This document shows, piece by piece, positions 24,079-32,541 of a stretch of DNA of 64,000 nucleotides. The notes beneath the pieces are model-generated. The model saw only the letters and a list, made by a program, of their open reading frames with translations. It made no database searches and had not been told where the DNA came from. Source of the stretch: DATCLS01 sp036563805 (GTDB taxonomy: Bacteria > Actinomycetota > Acidimicrobiia > Acidimicrobiales > VFJN01); contig DATCLS010000094.1 in assembly GCA_036563805.1 (NCBI GenBank), positions 1 to 64,000 of the forward strand. Direction: 5' to 3'. Within the stretch, counting starts at the first letter, position 1. Each line of letters opens with the position of its first letter. Both the position numbers and the translations under genes were made by a program.

Positions 24079-25308
24079 ATGGAGTTCGGCATCTTCCTCA
24101 ACGGCTACATCCCGGGGCCCGGCGCCCACGACACCGAGTGGGAGCATCGGCAGCTGATGCGGGAGGCGGAGTACGCCATCTTCGCCGACAAGCACAACTG
24201 GAAGTACGCCTGGTTCGGCGAGCACCACGCCTTGACCGAGTACTCCCACATGTCGGCGCCCGAGGTGGTGATGGGGCTGGTCGCGGGCCAGACCAACTAC
24301 ATCCACCTCGCCTCCGGCATCAACAGCCTGTCGCCCCGCAAGGAGCACCCCGTCCGCTACGCCGAGCGGGCGGCGATGCTCGACCACATCACGAACCGCC
24401 GCTTCGAGTGGGGCACGGGCCGCGGCGCCGGGTCGCACGAGGTGGCCTCGTTCAACATCCTCGACACCAGCTCGACCAAGGCGGAGTGGGACGAGGTCAT
24501 CCGCGAGATCCCCCGCATGTGGGAGCAGGTCGACTACGAGTACCACGGCGAGCACTTCACCGTGCCCACGCCGCACAACATCCTTCCCAAGCCCTACGGC
24601 CAGGGCCACCCGCCCATCTGGGTGGCGTGCGGGAACCCGCCCACCTTCGAGAAGGCCGGCCGCCTCGGCATCGGCGCCGTCGCCTTCAACTTCGAGCCCA
24701 TCTACAACCTGAAGGGCCGGATCGAGGCGTACAAGCGGGGCATCGCCGAGTGCGAGGAGCCGATCGGTCAGTTCATGAACGACAACCTCATGATGACCAA
24801 CGCGGTGCTCTGCTTCGAGGACCGCGACAAGGCCCGCAAGCTGGCCCTGGAGCGGGTCAGCGGCTACCTCGTGACGATGGTCAACTTGTACCACGACACG
24901 ATGCCCAAGTCGCCGGACGCCATCACCTGGCCCGACCCGCCCACCACCCTGCGCGACGTGGTCGGCGACGGCGACCCCGACGAGGTGCTCGACCAGATGA
25001 TCGCCGGCGGCTACCTCCTGTGCGGCAACCCGGAGGAGGTGTGCGAGCAGATCGAGGCCTACAAGACCGTCGGGTGCGACCAGCTCGTGTTCGGCCTGCC
25101 CCAGGACCTCCACCGCGACGAGGTGCTCGAGCTGCTGGAGGTGTTCGGCGATCAGGTGATCCCCGAGCACGACCCCGACCGGGTCCACTCCACCGACCGC
25201 TACCGGGCCACCGCCAAGCCGAAGTACCAGCGGTTCTCCAAGCCCCTGCCGGACGTGAAGTGGCCGACGGTCCTGCCGGTCACCGCCCGGCCGCCGCTCG
25301 AGGCCTGA
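24079..25308 (+). CDS. LLM-class flavin-dependent monooxygenase
   Basis: 409 residues from ATG 24079 (GGAGGGG seven bases upstream), longer than the other three LLM proteins here. Signatures are EFGIFLNGYIPGPG, WFGEHHALTEYSHMSAPEV, ASGINSLSPRKEHPVRYAERAAMLDH, FEWGTGRGAGSHE and PPIWVACGNPPTFEKAGRLGIGA. The C-terminal region carries GNPEEVCEQIEAYKTVGCDQLVFGLP, typical of bacterial-luciferase-like monooxygenases. It probably inserts oxygen into a terpenoid, ketone or aldehyde substrate using reduced flavin. The large hairpin right after the stop suggests a single-gene transcript. Confidence 0.87.
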   Translation: MEFGIFLNGYIPGPGAHDTEWEHRQLMREAEYAIFADKHNWKYAWFGEHHALTEYSHMSAPEVVMGLVAGQTNYIHLASGINSLSPRKEHPVRYAERAAMLDHITNRRFEWGTGRGAGSHEVASFNILDTSSTKAEWDEVIREIPRMWEQVDYEYHGEHFTVPTPHNILPKPYGQGHPPIWVACGNPPTFEKAGRLGIGAVAFNFEPIYNLKGRIEAYKRGIAECEEPIGQFMNDNLMMTNAVLCFEDRDKARKLALERVSGYLVTMVNLYHDTMPKSPDAITWPDPPTTLRDVVGDGDPDEVLDQMIAGGYLLCGNPEEVCEQIEAYKTVGCDQLVFGLPQDLHRDEVLELLEVFGDQVIPEHDPDRVHSTDRYRATAKPKYQRFSKPLPDVKWPTVLPVTARPPLEA

Positions 25309-25316
25309 CGGCCGGC

Positions 25317-25346
25317 GGCTGAGCGGCGCGCAGGCGCCGCTCAGCC
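25317..25346. terminator. Strong terminator hairpin after LLM monooxygenase
   Basis: Perfect 13-bp stem GGCTGAGCGGCGC / GCGCCGCTCAGCC with a 4-nt GCAG loop, starting eight bases after the stop codon. No T-run. It also marks the left edge of the odd patch at 25.35-27.5 kb. Confidence 0.65.
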
Positions 25347-25551
25347 GGCCCAGGACCTCGGCGAGCGCGGCAACCGCCCGGCCGCCAGCCACCACCCGCC
25401 CCTGGCGTGGGGGGCTGCCGCTTCGTTCTCGACCACCTTGGCATCCCAACCACCGAGTTCGTCGAGTCGCCCGAGGTCGCCGGACCACCACCAGCGCCAG
25501 CGGCCAGTAGGTCGCCGGGCTCCGCACCCACTCGGGCGCCGGCTCGGCCAG

Positions 25552-25680
25552 CTACGGCGGACCACAGAGACCCGCTGTATGTACCTCACCAGCGGGAAGC
25601 CCCACCGGACCAATGAGTCTCCGATACGCCTCCTCGGCGTCCAGCAGCTCCCGTACTGCCGCCGTCTCGGCCTCGGTCAC
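25552..25680 (-). CDS. Possible 42-residue small protein
   Basis: A GTG at 25680 overlaps the TGA of the preceding small ORF (GTGA, 4-bp overlap), the same coupling used by the large operons here. The product opens VTEAETAAVRELLDAEEAYRR, a good amphipathic helix, and ends in a short loop with one Cys. No family recognised. The stretch from 25350 to 25551 beside it holds nothing I can support. Confidence 0.4.
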   Translation of the reverse strand: MTEAETAAVRELLDAEEAYRRLIGPVGLPAGEVHTAGLCGPP

Positions 25681-25922
25681 GGCCCGCTGTTACCGATCGT
25701 GTCCGCGAACCCGTCGGCCGGCCGATGGCCACCAAGCACCCACCGACTCCCGAACGTCAACGGCCGGCGCCGGCCACCGGCAGCATGCTCGCCGTCGCTG
25801 CCCTCGACGGGCTCGTCCACCACGTCGCGGTCAAGTTCGATGTCGTCCGACTCGGCCTGACCCGCCACATCCGCCATATCGGCCTCCCAGGCCCGGTCCG
25901 TAGAATCCGTAGAATCCGTCAT
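25677..25922 (-). CDS. Possible 81-residue acidic small protein
   Basis: ATG 25922 opens MTDSTDSTDRAWEADMADV and is acidic to about residue 40; a more basic GRRRPLTFGSRWVLGG tail follows. An in-frame 9-bp tandem duplication (25897-25914) creates the DST-DST repeat. It is divergent from the DUF5919 gene with 150 bp and a 22-bp palindrome between them. Family unknown; possibly an antidote-like or regulatory partner, which is only a guess from layout. Confidence 0.4.
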   Translation of the reverse strand: MTDSTDSTDRAWEADMADVAGQAESDDIELDRDVVDEPVEGSDGEHAAGGRRRPLTFGSRWVLGGHRPADGFADTIGNSGP

Positions 25923-26035
25923 CGTCACGGCCCCGATCGGGTGTGGCCACGCCCCCGGCCGCTGCAACGGCGCGAGGGGCTAGTCGTTCCGACGACCTTG
26001 TAAGACCGCTCGTCCGGACGGTCCACAACGTCCCG

Positions 26036-26057
26036 ACAGACGTCCTGGGACGTCTGT
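26036..26057. promoter_or_regulatory. 22-bp perfect palindrome upstream of DUF5919 gene
   Basis: ACAGACGTCC-TG-GGACGTCTGT, exact on both arms and partly extended outward by TCCC/GGGA. It ends 15 bp before the GTG start at 26073 and lies in the only promoter region shared with the divergent small ORF. The DUF5919 protein has an N-terminal helix-turn-helix, so self-repression at this site is likely. Confidence 0.6.
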
Positions 26058-26072
26058 GGGACGCTTTCGGGG

Positions 26073-26806
26073 GTGAGCAACGAACAGCTCCGCCAAGCCC
26101 TCGCCAGCGCCCAGCTCACCCACGAAGACGTCGCCGCCGAGCTCGGCGTCGACCCCAAGACCGTCCAGCGTTGGGTCACCCTCGGCCGGACCCCCCACCG
26201 CCGGCACCGCCGGCGCCTCGCCGAGCTCCTGGACCGGACCGAACCCGAGCTCTGGCCCGGCGGCGACCAGACCGGCGGCCCCTCCGACCTCATCCGCCTC
26301 TACCCCGAGCGCGCTGCCGTCCCCCGAGCCAAGTGGCTCGGGCTCCTCACCTCCGCCACCGAGCACGTCGACGTCCTCGCCTGGGCCGCCACCTTCTTCC
26401 ACCAAGTCCAGCCCCGAGTCGCCGAACTCCTCGGCGACGCCGCCCGCCGCGGCGCCCGAGTACGCCTCTGCTTCGGCGACCCCGGCAGCCAGGCCGTCGC
26501 CACCCGAGAGCACGAGGAGCCCCTACTCGGCGAAGGCGCCCTCGCCGCCAAGATCCGGGTCTCGCTCCGCTACGTCCGTGACGCCCTCGACGTCGAGGCG
26601 TCGAGGTCCGCCTCCACAGCTCCGTCGTCTACGCCAGCCTGTTCCGCTATGACGACGAGATGATCGTCAACCCGCACGTCTACAGCAGGCCCGCCAGCGA
26701 GAACCCCGCCATGCACCTCCGCCGAGGCCCCATCTTCAACGCCTACGCCACCGGCTTCGACGCCGTCTGGGAAGCCGCCAAGCCCTGGAAGGGCGAGGCG
26801 GTCTGA
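26073..26806 (+). pseudogene. HTH-DUF5919 (PLD-like) protein gene, frameshifted by an 8-bp duplication
   Basis: Starts at GTG 26073. Residues about 1-50 are an XRE-like helix-turn-helix (LTHEDVAAELGVDPKTVQRW). Next comes a DUF5919/phospholipase-D-like region (KWLGLLTSATEHVDVLAWAATFF, then ARRGARVRLCFGDPGS). The frame breaks at an exact tandem repeat of CGTCGAGG (26591-26598 and 26599-26606). Deleting one copy restores a reading frame through VRLHSSVVYASLFRYDDEM and HVYSRPASENPAMHLRR to TGA 26804-26806. As written, translation would stop at 26663. Leucine codons are almost all CTC, unlike the neighbours, which suggests acquisition. Confidence 0.75.
26591..26606 (+). repeat. 8-bp tandem duplication causing the frameshift
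   Basis: Two exact adjacent copies of CGTCGAGG. Removing either restores the DUF5919 frame, so this is a recent mutation, a reversible switch or an assembly error. Confidence 0.8.
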
Positions 26807-27273
26807 TGGGCCGGGTCGAGTACTGGCACAACCCGGACGCCCCCAAGCCCAACTCGCTCGTGCCCGCCTCCGGCGTCCTCGCCGTCAACGACCGCGGCGA
26901 GGTCCTGCTCCAGCGGCGCCGCGACACCGGCCAGTGGGCCATCCCCATGGGCAAGCAGGAGCTCGGCGAGACGGTCGCCGAGTGCGCCGTCCGGGAGACC
27001 GAGGAGGAGACCGGCGTGCGGGTCGAGGTGACCGGGATCCTCGGCGTGTTCTCCGACCCCGCCCACATCGTCGCCTACAGCGACGGCGAGGTCCGCCAGG
27101 AGTTCGAGATCACCCTCATCGGTCGGCCCCTCGCCGGCGAGCCGGCGGCGAACGACGAGGCGTCCGACGTCCGGTGGGTCGCCCCGGCCGACCTCGACGC
27201 CCTCGACATCCACCCCACGATGCGCCGGCAGCTCGATCACTGGCTGACCGGCCGCCACCCCCACGTCGACTAG
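26806..27273 (+). CDS. NUDIX hydrolase
   Basis: 155 residues. The NUDIX box is intact: GKQELGETVAECAVRETEEETGV (about residues 48-70), with all Glu residues needed for metal binding. Upstream is the usual strand PASGVLAVNDRGEVLLQRRRD. It hydrolyses nucleoside-diphosphate-linked compounds; the exact substrate is unknown. Its ATG overlaps the stop codon of the restored DUF5919 frame (TGATG). With the frameshift in place, coupled translation would fail because ribosomes stop 140 bp earlier. Confidence 0.88.
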   Translation: MGRVEYWHNPDAPKPNSLVPASGVLAVNDRGEVLLQRRRDTGQWAIPMGKQELGETVAECAVRETEEETGVRVEVTGILGVFSDPAHIVAYSDGEVRQEFEITLIGRPLAGEPAANDEASDVRWVAPADLDALDIHPTMRRQLDHWLTGRHPHVD

Positions 27274-27306
27274 CCCCGCCGGCTTAAGCGGTCGCCCTGC
27301 ACGGCT

Positions 27307-27518
27307 TCACCGGTCCAGCCGCTTCTCGATGCGGAACATGGCGGTGGCGAGGACGTAGAGGACCAGCGCAGAGACCTCTCACGTGGCGATCACGACGCGA
27401 ACGCCGGATAGTCGTGACTCAGCGGGTCCTCGAACTGGCGCGGCGCCGCCCACACGGCTTCGGCCACAGTACGAATGACCAGGATCGCGACGGCGACCCT
27501 CGGCACTTCGAGGCTCAC
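27307..27518 (-). pseudogene. Possible remnants of a membrane protein gene
   Basis: Two minus-strand fragments in the 288-bp gap. The first, from GTG 27518 to TGA 27390-27392, is 42 codons and reads VPRVAVAILVIRTVAEAVWA then FEDPLSHDYPAF. The second, in another frame and ending at 27307, reads SALVLYVLATAMFRIEKRLDR, like the last helix of an ABC-type permease. They may be pieces of one decayed transporter gene. The rest of 27274-27561 shows nothing. Confidence 0.3.
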
Positions 27519-27561
27519 CCGCGTCGTCCCGCTTGGGGAGATCGATCCGTGAGGCCGCCGC

Positions 27562-28314
27562 TCAGCCGGCCGTGAGGCCGTTGTCGGCGCTCAGGATGGC
27601 GCCGTGCACCGCCCGGGCCTCGTCGGAGGCCACGAACGCCACGAGCGCGGCGATGTCCTCCGGCGGGGACATGCCCCGGAGGCTCGTGTAGCGGGCCATG
27701 AGCTGGGGGTCGACGCCCTCGGGGATCTCGAACTGCCGGGTCAGGGTCGTGTCGGTCCCGCCCGGGGCGACGGCGTTCACCCGCAGCGGCTTCTTGGCGT
27801 ACTCCATGGCCAGCGCCCGGGTGAACTGCACGATCGCCCCCTTCGTCATGCAGTACACGACCGTGTAGGCCTGGCCCATGAGCCCGGCGTTGGAGGCGAT
27901 GTTGACGATGTTGCCGTGCGTCTCGAGCAGGTGCGGGATGGCGGCCTGGGCCAGGAAGAAGCAGCCGTCGACGTTCACGGCCATCATCTGGCGATAGCGC
28001 TCGACGGTGACGTCGGTGACGTGCTCGGCCCGGGCGATGCCGGCGACGTTGCCCAGCACGTCGAGCCGGCCGTGGGCGTCCACGCAGGCGGCCACCGCGG
28101 CCCGGCAGGCCTCGGGGTCGCTGACGTCGGCCACGTGCGGCGTGACCGCGCCCGCGGGCGCGGCGGCCGCGGTCTCCTTCACCCGGTCCTCAGCGATGTC
28201 GAGGGCGAAGACGTTCGCCCCCTCCCCCGCCAGCCGGAGCGTCACCGCCCGGCCGATACCCGAACCGGCGCCCGTCACGAGCGCCACCTTCCCATCGAAT
28301 CGTCCCCCGGTCAC
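27562..28314 (-). CDS. Short-chain dehydrogenase/reductase
   Basis: 250 residues, the classical SDR length, from GTG 28314. The cofactor loop is TGAGSGIGRA (about 15), with acidic LDIAED after strand 2, suggesting NAD. NVAG replaces the usual NNAG, and the active site is S in NIASNAG with Y-CMT-K. The C-terminal AVHGAILSADNGLTAG is standard. It probably oxidises a secondary alcohol in the catabolic region. It lies last in the minus-strand series, 57 bp after the binding-protein-like gene. Confidence 0.88.
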   Translation of the reverse strand: MTGGRFDGKVALVTGAGSGIGRAVTLRLAGEGANVFALDIAEDRVKETAAAAPAGAVTPHVADVSDPEACRAAVAACVDAHGRLDVLGNVAGIARAEHVTDVTVERYRQMMAVNVDGCFFLAQAAIPHLLETHGNIVNIASNAGLMGQAYTVVYCMTKGAIVQFTRALAMEYAKKPLRVNAVAPGGTDTTLTRQFEIPEGVDPQLMARYTSLRGMSPPEDIAALVAFVASDEARAVHGAILSADNGLTAG

Positions 28315-28371
28315 GCTCGGTGTCTACCAGAGCTGCGACCTGGGATCATCCCCTCGAACTGAAATCCACAT

Positions 28372-29922
28372 CTAGCAGGTCGGATCGGGCGGCGGCTCGC
28401 CCCGGTACTCCGCCTCCAGCCCGCGGATGGCGTCGTCGAGGGCGCAGTTCAGGTCGACGTCGCCGCTGGTGACCTCGCGGAAGAACCGGTGGAGGACGTT
28501 CCAGCTCCCCTGGGCGTCGCCGCCGTTGGCCACCGCGAACTGGTCGTCGGACAGGTCGAACAGCAGACGGTCGTCGGGCCCGGGCCGCAGGAGCGCGGTG
28601 AGCAGCACTCGCACGTCCTCCCAGTTGCCCCGGAGCACGTCCTGGCGGCCGGCGTAGGGGGACAGCTCGTTGGGCGTGACGAAGCCGCGGTCCTGCCGGG
28701 CCCAGCGCTCCACGGCCTCCTCGCCGGTCAGCCACTCGACGAAGGCCGTCGCCTCGGTGGTGTCGGTGCAGGCACCGGAGGGGTCGGGCACGACGGCGAA
28801 GTCGCCCCCGACGATCAGCGGACGCCCCTCGGCCAGCTCGGGGAACGCCGCCACCCACAGCCGGTGGCTCGGCGGCAGCTCCTCGGCAGCGCCGGCCACG
28901 AAGCTGGGACCGAACGCCAGCGCCGCCCGGCCCTCGAACACCTGGCGGGGCAGGTGGTACCAGCGGGTGGCGGCGGCGCCCTCGGGGCCGCCGGCCAGCA
29001 CGCCGGACGTCCGCCACAGCTCCGCCATGTCGGTCAACGCCCGGCGGATCGACGGGTGGCTCCAGTCGACGGGCTCGCCGTCGGCCAGCAGGGCGTAGAG
29101 CTCGGGGTCGGTGCCGGCGAGCTGGTTCTCGAACCAGTCGGTGAGCGGCCACCGGCTGCGGGCCGGCACCGACAGCGGGGCGGCGACCGTCGGCGAGTCG
29201 ATGTTGCTGTTCACCCAGTGGACGAGATCGCCCCAGGTCCAGTCGGCGGGGTCCTCCGACCCGAGCGCGTCGAGGTCGTACCAGAACAGCGACTTGTGCG
29301 TGCCCTTGACCACGGCGCCGTACACCTGACGCTGGCCGCCGGCCCGGGCCTGCACGGTGACGAGGTCGTTCCACTGGGTAGGGAACAGCTCGGTGACCTC
29401 GGGCGGGGTGGCGCACAGGTGGCCGCGGGCCGCGTGCTGCCGGACCAGGCTCGGCTGGGGGACGATGGCGACGTCGGGTGGGTCGCCGTCGTCGAACGCC
29501 TCGGCGAGGGCCGTGCCGATGTCCTCCCCGACGCTCGTGACCGCGACGTCGGGGCCGTAGCCGGCCACGACCGTGCAGAAGTCGCGCAGCTCGCGGTCCT
29601 CCCACACGACCATGACCTCGACGGCGTCGCCGCTCGGCGGGTTGCCGCAGTCGTCGGGCGGCGGCTCCTCCCACGGGAACCGGACCAGCGGGTTGAGGAG
29701 GATGGTCACGACCCCAGCCAGGCCGAAGCCGGCCGCCAGGAGGCCGATCACGTGCTTCCACCAGAACAGGCCGACCACGGTGACCAACGCCAGCGCGGCC
29801 ACGAGCCACACCCGGTTGGACCAGCCGTCGGTGACGTGCTCGACCCAGGCGCCGGCGAGGAGGCCGACGATTCCCACCAGCCAGCCCGGGAGGGGGTCCG
29901 GCTTCGCCAGGCGCGACCTCAC
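28372..29922 (-). CDS. Membrane-anchored solute-binding-like protein with three N-terminal helices
   Basis: About 516 residues from GTG 29922. A GTG at 30027 is in frame, but the codons between are rich in GGA, GGT, AGG, GAA and TCA, unlike the rest. Three hydrophobic helices occupy about residues 12-75 (GWLVGIVGLLAGAWV, VWLVAALALVTVVGL, VIGLLAAGFGLAGVV). From about residue 95 the sequence reads as an extracellular family-1 solute-binding protein, with PDVAIVPQPSLVRQHAARG, DWTWGDLVHWVN and ATAFVEWLTGEEAVERW. A normal binding protein would have only a lipoprotein signal. No permease lies beside it, so a sensor role is possible. Confidence 0.65.
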   Translation of the reverse strand: MRSRLAKPDPLPGWLVGIVGLLAGAWVEHVTDGWSNRVWLVAALALVTVVGLFWWKHVIGLLAAGFGLAGVVTILLNPLVRFPWEEPPPDDCGNPPSGDAVEVMVVWEDRELRDFCTVVAGYGPDVAVTSVGEDIGTALAEAFDDGDPPDVAIVPQPSLVRQHAARGHLCATPPEVTELFPTQWNDLVTVQARAGGQRQVYGAVVKGTHKSLFWYDLDALGSEDPADWTWGDLVHWVNSNIDSPTVAAPLSVPARSRWPLTDWFENQLAGTDPELYALLADGEPVDWSHPSIRRALTDMAELWRTSGVLAGGPEGAAATRWYHLPRQVFEGRAALAFGPSFVAGAAEELPPSHRLWVAAFPELAEGRPLIVGGDFAVVPDPSGACTDTTEATAFVEWLTGEEAVERWARQDRGFVTPNELSPYAGRQDVLRGNWEDVRVLLTALLRPGPDDRLLFDLSDDQFAVANGGDAQGSWNVLHRFFREVTSGDVDLNCALDDAIRGLEAEYRGEPPPDPTC

Positions 29923-30081
29923 GGCGACGCCGGCGCCCCCTCGGGACTTCGTTCGTGAACCGTCTGAACCTTCTTCCGGCGTGCTCCCGTGGTCGGCTGT
30001 CCTGGCCAAGCGACCTCCGTTCCCCACCGCGGCACCGCCGCCACGGTGCCAGGAACGAACCTAGCCGAGCCGTCGGCCGGA

Positions 30082-31104
30082 TCAGGGACCGGACGTGGCG
30101 TTCCCGGCCGCCACCGTGGCGGTCGCGGTGCGGAAGGCATCCACGGCCGCGGCGTAGACGTCGTGCGCCGCCGCGGCGTCGTCCGGCACGGGGAGGGCGA
30201 TCCGCACGTCGGTGACGCCGGCCTCCACCAGCTCGGGGACCGGGGCCATCGTGGCGGCCAGGTCGAGCGACCCGTCGCCGGCCCGCACGGCCCGGGCCGT
30301 CCCCACCACCTGGAGCCCGTCGAACGTGCCGCCCGCGGCGGCCACCAGCTCGCGCATCCGGGCGATCCCGGTCCGGACGTCGGCGGCCGCCGGCCCCCAC
30401 GGGATCCATCCGGCCCCGAAGCGGGCGATGCGCCGGGCCACCCGCGGGTTGGCCGTGCCCGACACCCAGATCGGGACCCCGCCCTCCTGCCGCGGCTTCG
30501 GCATCGAGTGGATGGCCTCGAACGCCAGCAGATCGTCCGAGAAGCTGGCCCGCCGCTCCCGCCAGATCGTCTGGAGCACGGCCAGCGTGTGGTCGAGGAG
30601 CTTGCCCCGCCCCTCGAACGGCAGCCCGGCCGCCTCGTACTCCTCGCGCTGCCAGCCGACGCCCACGCCGAGGTCGACCCGCCCGCCGGACAGGACGTCG
30701 AGCGTGGCCAGCGACTTGGCCAGCACGACCGGCCGGCGCAGCGCGGCGAGCAGGATGTTGGTGCCGAGCCGCACCCGGCTGGTCAGCCCGGCCACGACCG
30801 ACAGCACGGTCAGCGGCTCGAGCCAGTGGCCGTCGGGCCCCGTCGGCTGCTTGCCGCCGGCGGCGCCGCCGAGCTCGGGCCGGGCGTAGGCCTCGAGGTT
30901 CTCGCCGTAGACCACGTGGTCGGACACGACGAGGCGGTCGACGCCGGCCCGGTCGGCGGCCCGGGCCCGCTCGAGCAGGAACTGCCAGCTGCCGGGGTCC
31001 TCGGCGGCGAAGCTCGCCAGCGGGACCGACAGCTGGGGCTGGGACGGCGGCTGCCGGTGCGGCGGCCGGTGCGGTCGGGGATCGGCTCCCTCCGCCGCCG
31101 TCAT
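30082..31104 (-). CDS. LLM-class F420-dependent oxidoreductase
   Basis: 340 residues from ATG 31104. After a 20-residue Pro/Arg/Gln-rich tail come LSVPLASFAAEDPGSW, DRLVVSDHVVYGENLEAY, LGTNILLAALRRPVVLAKSLATLDVLSGGRVDLGVGVGW and PIWVSGTANPRVARRIARFG. These fit the F420-dependent LLM group (Rv-type 'probable F420-dependent oxidoreductase'). It overlaps the upstream amidohydrolase stop by four bases (ATGA), so the two are translated together and probably act on successive intermediates. Confidence 0.87.
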   Translation of the reverse strand: MTAAEGADPRPHRPPHRQPPSQPQLSVPLASFAAEDPGSWQFLLERARAADRAGVDRLVVSDHVVYGENLEAYARPELGGAAGGKQPTGPDGHWLEPLTVLSVVAGLTSRVRLGTNILLAALRRPVVLAKSLATLDVLSGGRVDLGVGVGWQREEYEAAGLPFEGRGKLLDHTLAVLQTIWRERRASFSDDLLAFEAIHSMPKPRQEGGVPIWVSGTANPRVARRIARFGAGWIPWGPAAADVRTGIARMRELVAAAGGTFDGLQVVGTARAVRAGDGSLDLAATMAPVPELVEAGVTDVRIALPVPDDAAAAHDVYAAAVDAFRTATATVAAGNATSGP

Positions 31105-32330
31105 GCCGCCGCGTTGCGGAGCAGCGCCTCGTTCGGCTCGGGCGGCAGCTCGGTGAGCGGCTTGGCGATCTCCTCGACCGTGGGGCCGTACTTGGCGGCG
31201 GCGGGCGCCAAGGCGTCGAGGTCGAAGCCATAGACCTCAGCGGCGTTCTCGGCCAGGATCTTGCGCAGGTCGGCCTCCGGCCAGTCGGAGAACAGCTGGC
31301 GCAGGTGCTCGCGGGTGTAGGGGTGCGTCCCTTCGTCGTGGGGGAAGTCGCTGCCCCACATGACCATCTCGAGCCCGAGCTGCTGGGCGGCCTTGATGTC
31401 GGCCCGCTGCGGGAAGCTGATGCCGAACCGCACGTTCTGCTTCACGTACTCGGTGGCCGACTTGGGCAGGATGTGCTCCTTCTTGAAGCGCAGCTCGCCG
31501 ATGGCGCCCCGCTCCCGCACGCCGGCCAGCGTGCCGTCGAGCTGCTTGAGCAGCGGCGGCAACCACGACAGGCCCTGCTCGGTCATCACGAACCGCAGGT
31601 TGGGGAACCGCTCGAACACGCCGGACAGCAGCAGGAACAGCAGCGGGCGCCGCGAGTAGGTCGGGATCTCGGCCAGCATGATCAGCGCCGAGGACGGCAC
31701 CGGGGCGTACGACGGCGAGCCCGTGCCGCCGTGGCAGTTGATCGGGACCTCGAGCTCCTCGCACACCGCCCACAGCCGGTCGTAGTCGGGATGGTTGAGC
31801 GGCTTGATCCAGTCGACGTCGGGCGGGATCGTCGGCAGCAGGATTCCGCCGCGGAGGCCGTGCTCCTTGATCCAGCGGACGTCCTCGATGGCGTCGTCGA
31901 TGTCGTTGAGGAAGATCTGGCCGATGCCGGCCCGGCGCTCGGGGAACCGGCTGCAGAAGTCGACCAGCCACCGGTTGTGGGCCCGGATGCCGGCCAGGCG
32001 GTGCTCGTACTCGTCCGGCTTCGGCGGCTTGGCGAACAGCACGAAGCTCGGGAAGAACGGCGGCACCGTATTGGGGAAGATGACCTCGCCCACGACGCCG
32101 TCGGCGTCCTGGTTCGAGTTGCGCATGTCGTCGTCCCAGTTGCGGTAGCGCCGCTCGTCGCCCAGGTCGCTGAACGGGTTCTTGTACTGGGCCCGCCAGG
32201 CGTCGAAGTCCTCGCGGTACTTGGGGTCGAGGTACTCGCGGTACTGGGCGTGGCTACCGCCGGCGTGGGTGTCCGACGAGATGATGGTGTAGCGCCGCTC
32301 GCGATCCTGCCCGGTCGTGGGCTCGCTCAT
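31101..32330 (-). CDS. Amidohydrolase-2 family metal enzyme
   Basis: 409 residues from ATG 32330, with GGAGGAGG six bases upstream. This is the decarboxylase/hydrolase branch of the amidohydrolase superfamily (Amidohydro_2), a metal TIM barrel. Likely metal ligands or active-site residues are SDTHAGG (about 18), INCHGGTG (about 210) and the late WGSDFPHDEG (about 335). Relatives decarboxylate aromatic acids or hydrolyse C-C bonds of ring-cleavage products. It is the first of four such genes here, coupled to the LLM gene at 30082. A perfect AGAAC/GTTCT palindrome lies 26 bp upstream. Confidence 0.85.
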   Translation of the reverse strand: MSEPTTGQDRERRYTIISSDTHAGGSHAQYREYLDPKYREDFDAWRAQYKNPFSDLGDERRYRNWDDDMRNSNQDADGVVGEVIFPNTVPPFFPSFVLFAKPPKPDEYEHRLAGIRAHNRWLVDFCSRFPERRAGIGQIFLNDIDDAIEDVRWIKEHGLRGGILLPTIPPDVDWIKPLNHPDYDRLWAVCEELEVPINCHGGTGSPSYAPVPSSALIMLAEIPTYSRRPLLFLLLSGVFERFPNLRFVMTEQGLSWLPPLLKQLDGTLAGVRERGAIGELRFKKEHILPKSATEYVKQNVRFGISFPQRADIKAAQQLGLEMVMWGSDFPHDEGTHPYTREHLRQLFSDWPEADLRKILAENAAEVYGFDLDALAPAAAKYGPTVEEIAKPLTELPPEPNEALLRNAAA

Positions 32331-32355
32331 GGCGACCTCCTCCGAGGCGGTCGAA

Positions 32356-32372
32356 TTAGAACCAAGTTCTAA
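32356..32372. promoter_or_regulatory. TTAGAAC-n3-GTTCTAA operator
   Basis: Perfect 17-bp inverted repeat 26-42 bp upstream of the amidohydrolase start, in an otherwise very GC-rich region. TetR-type repressors of lipid and sterol genes recognise TAGAAC..GTTCTA, but with a 2-bp centre; here the centre is 3 bp (CAA). Confidence 0.6.
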
Positions 32373-32541
32373 GGTAGCCGGCTGCGCCGCCCCCGTGCCA
32401 CCCCGGCGCCCGCGCCGGGTTCGGCCGGTCGCGGGCCCGGCGGGGCCGGCGGCCCGGCCGGGCGGTGGGACCGGGCGTGGGGACAGGGGCTCCCGTGCCA
32501 CCCCGGGGGCTCGCGCCGGCGCGCCGCACCGGCCGGAGGGG

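Noticed and set aside
29923..30027. Earlier GTG start for the binding-protein-like gene
   Set aside because: Codons in this stretch (GGA, GGT, AGG, GAA, TCA) are unlike the rest of the gene and there is no ribosome-binding site.
32356..32372. KstR binding site
   Set aside because: KstR sites have a 2-bp centre (TnnAACnnGTTnnA); this palindrome has 3 bp, so the name is not supported.
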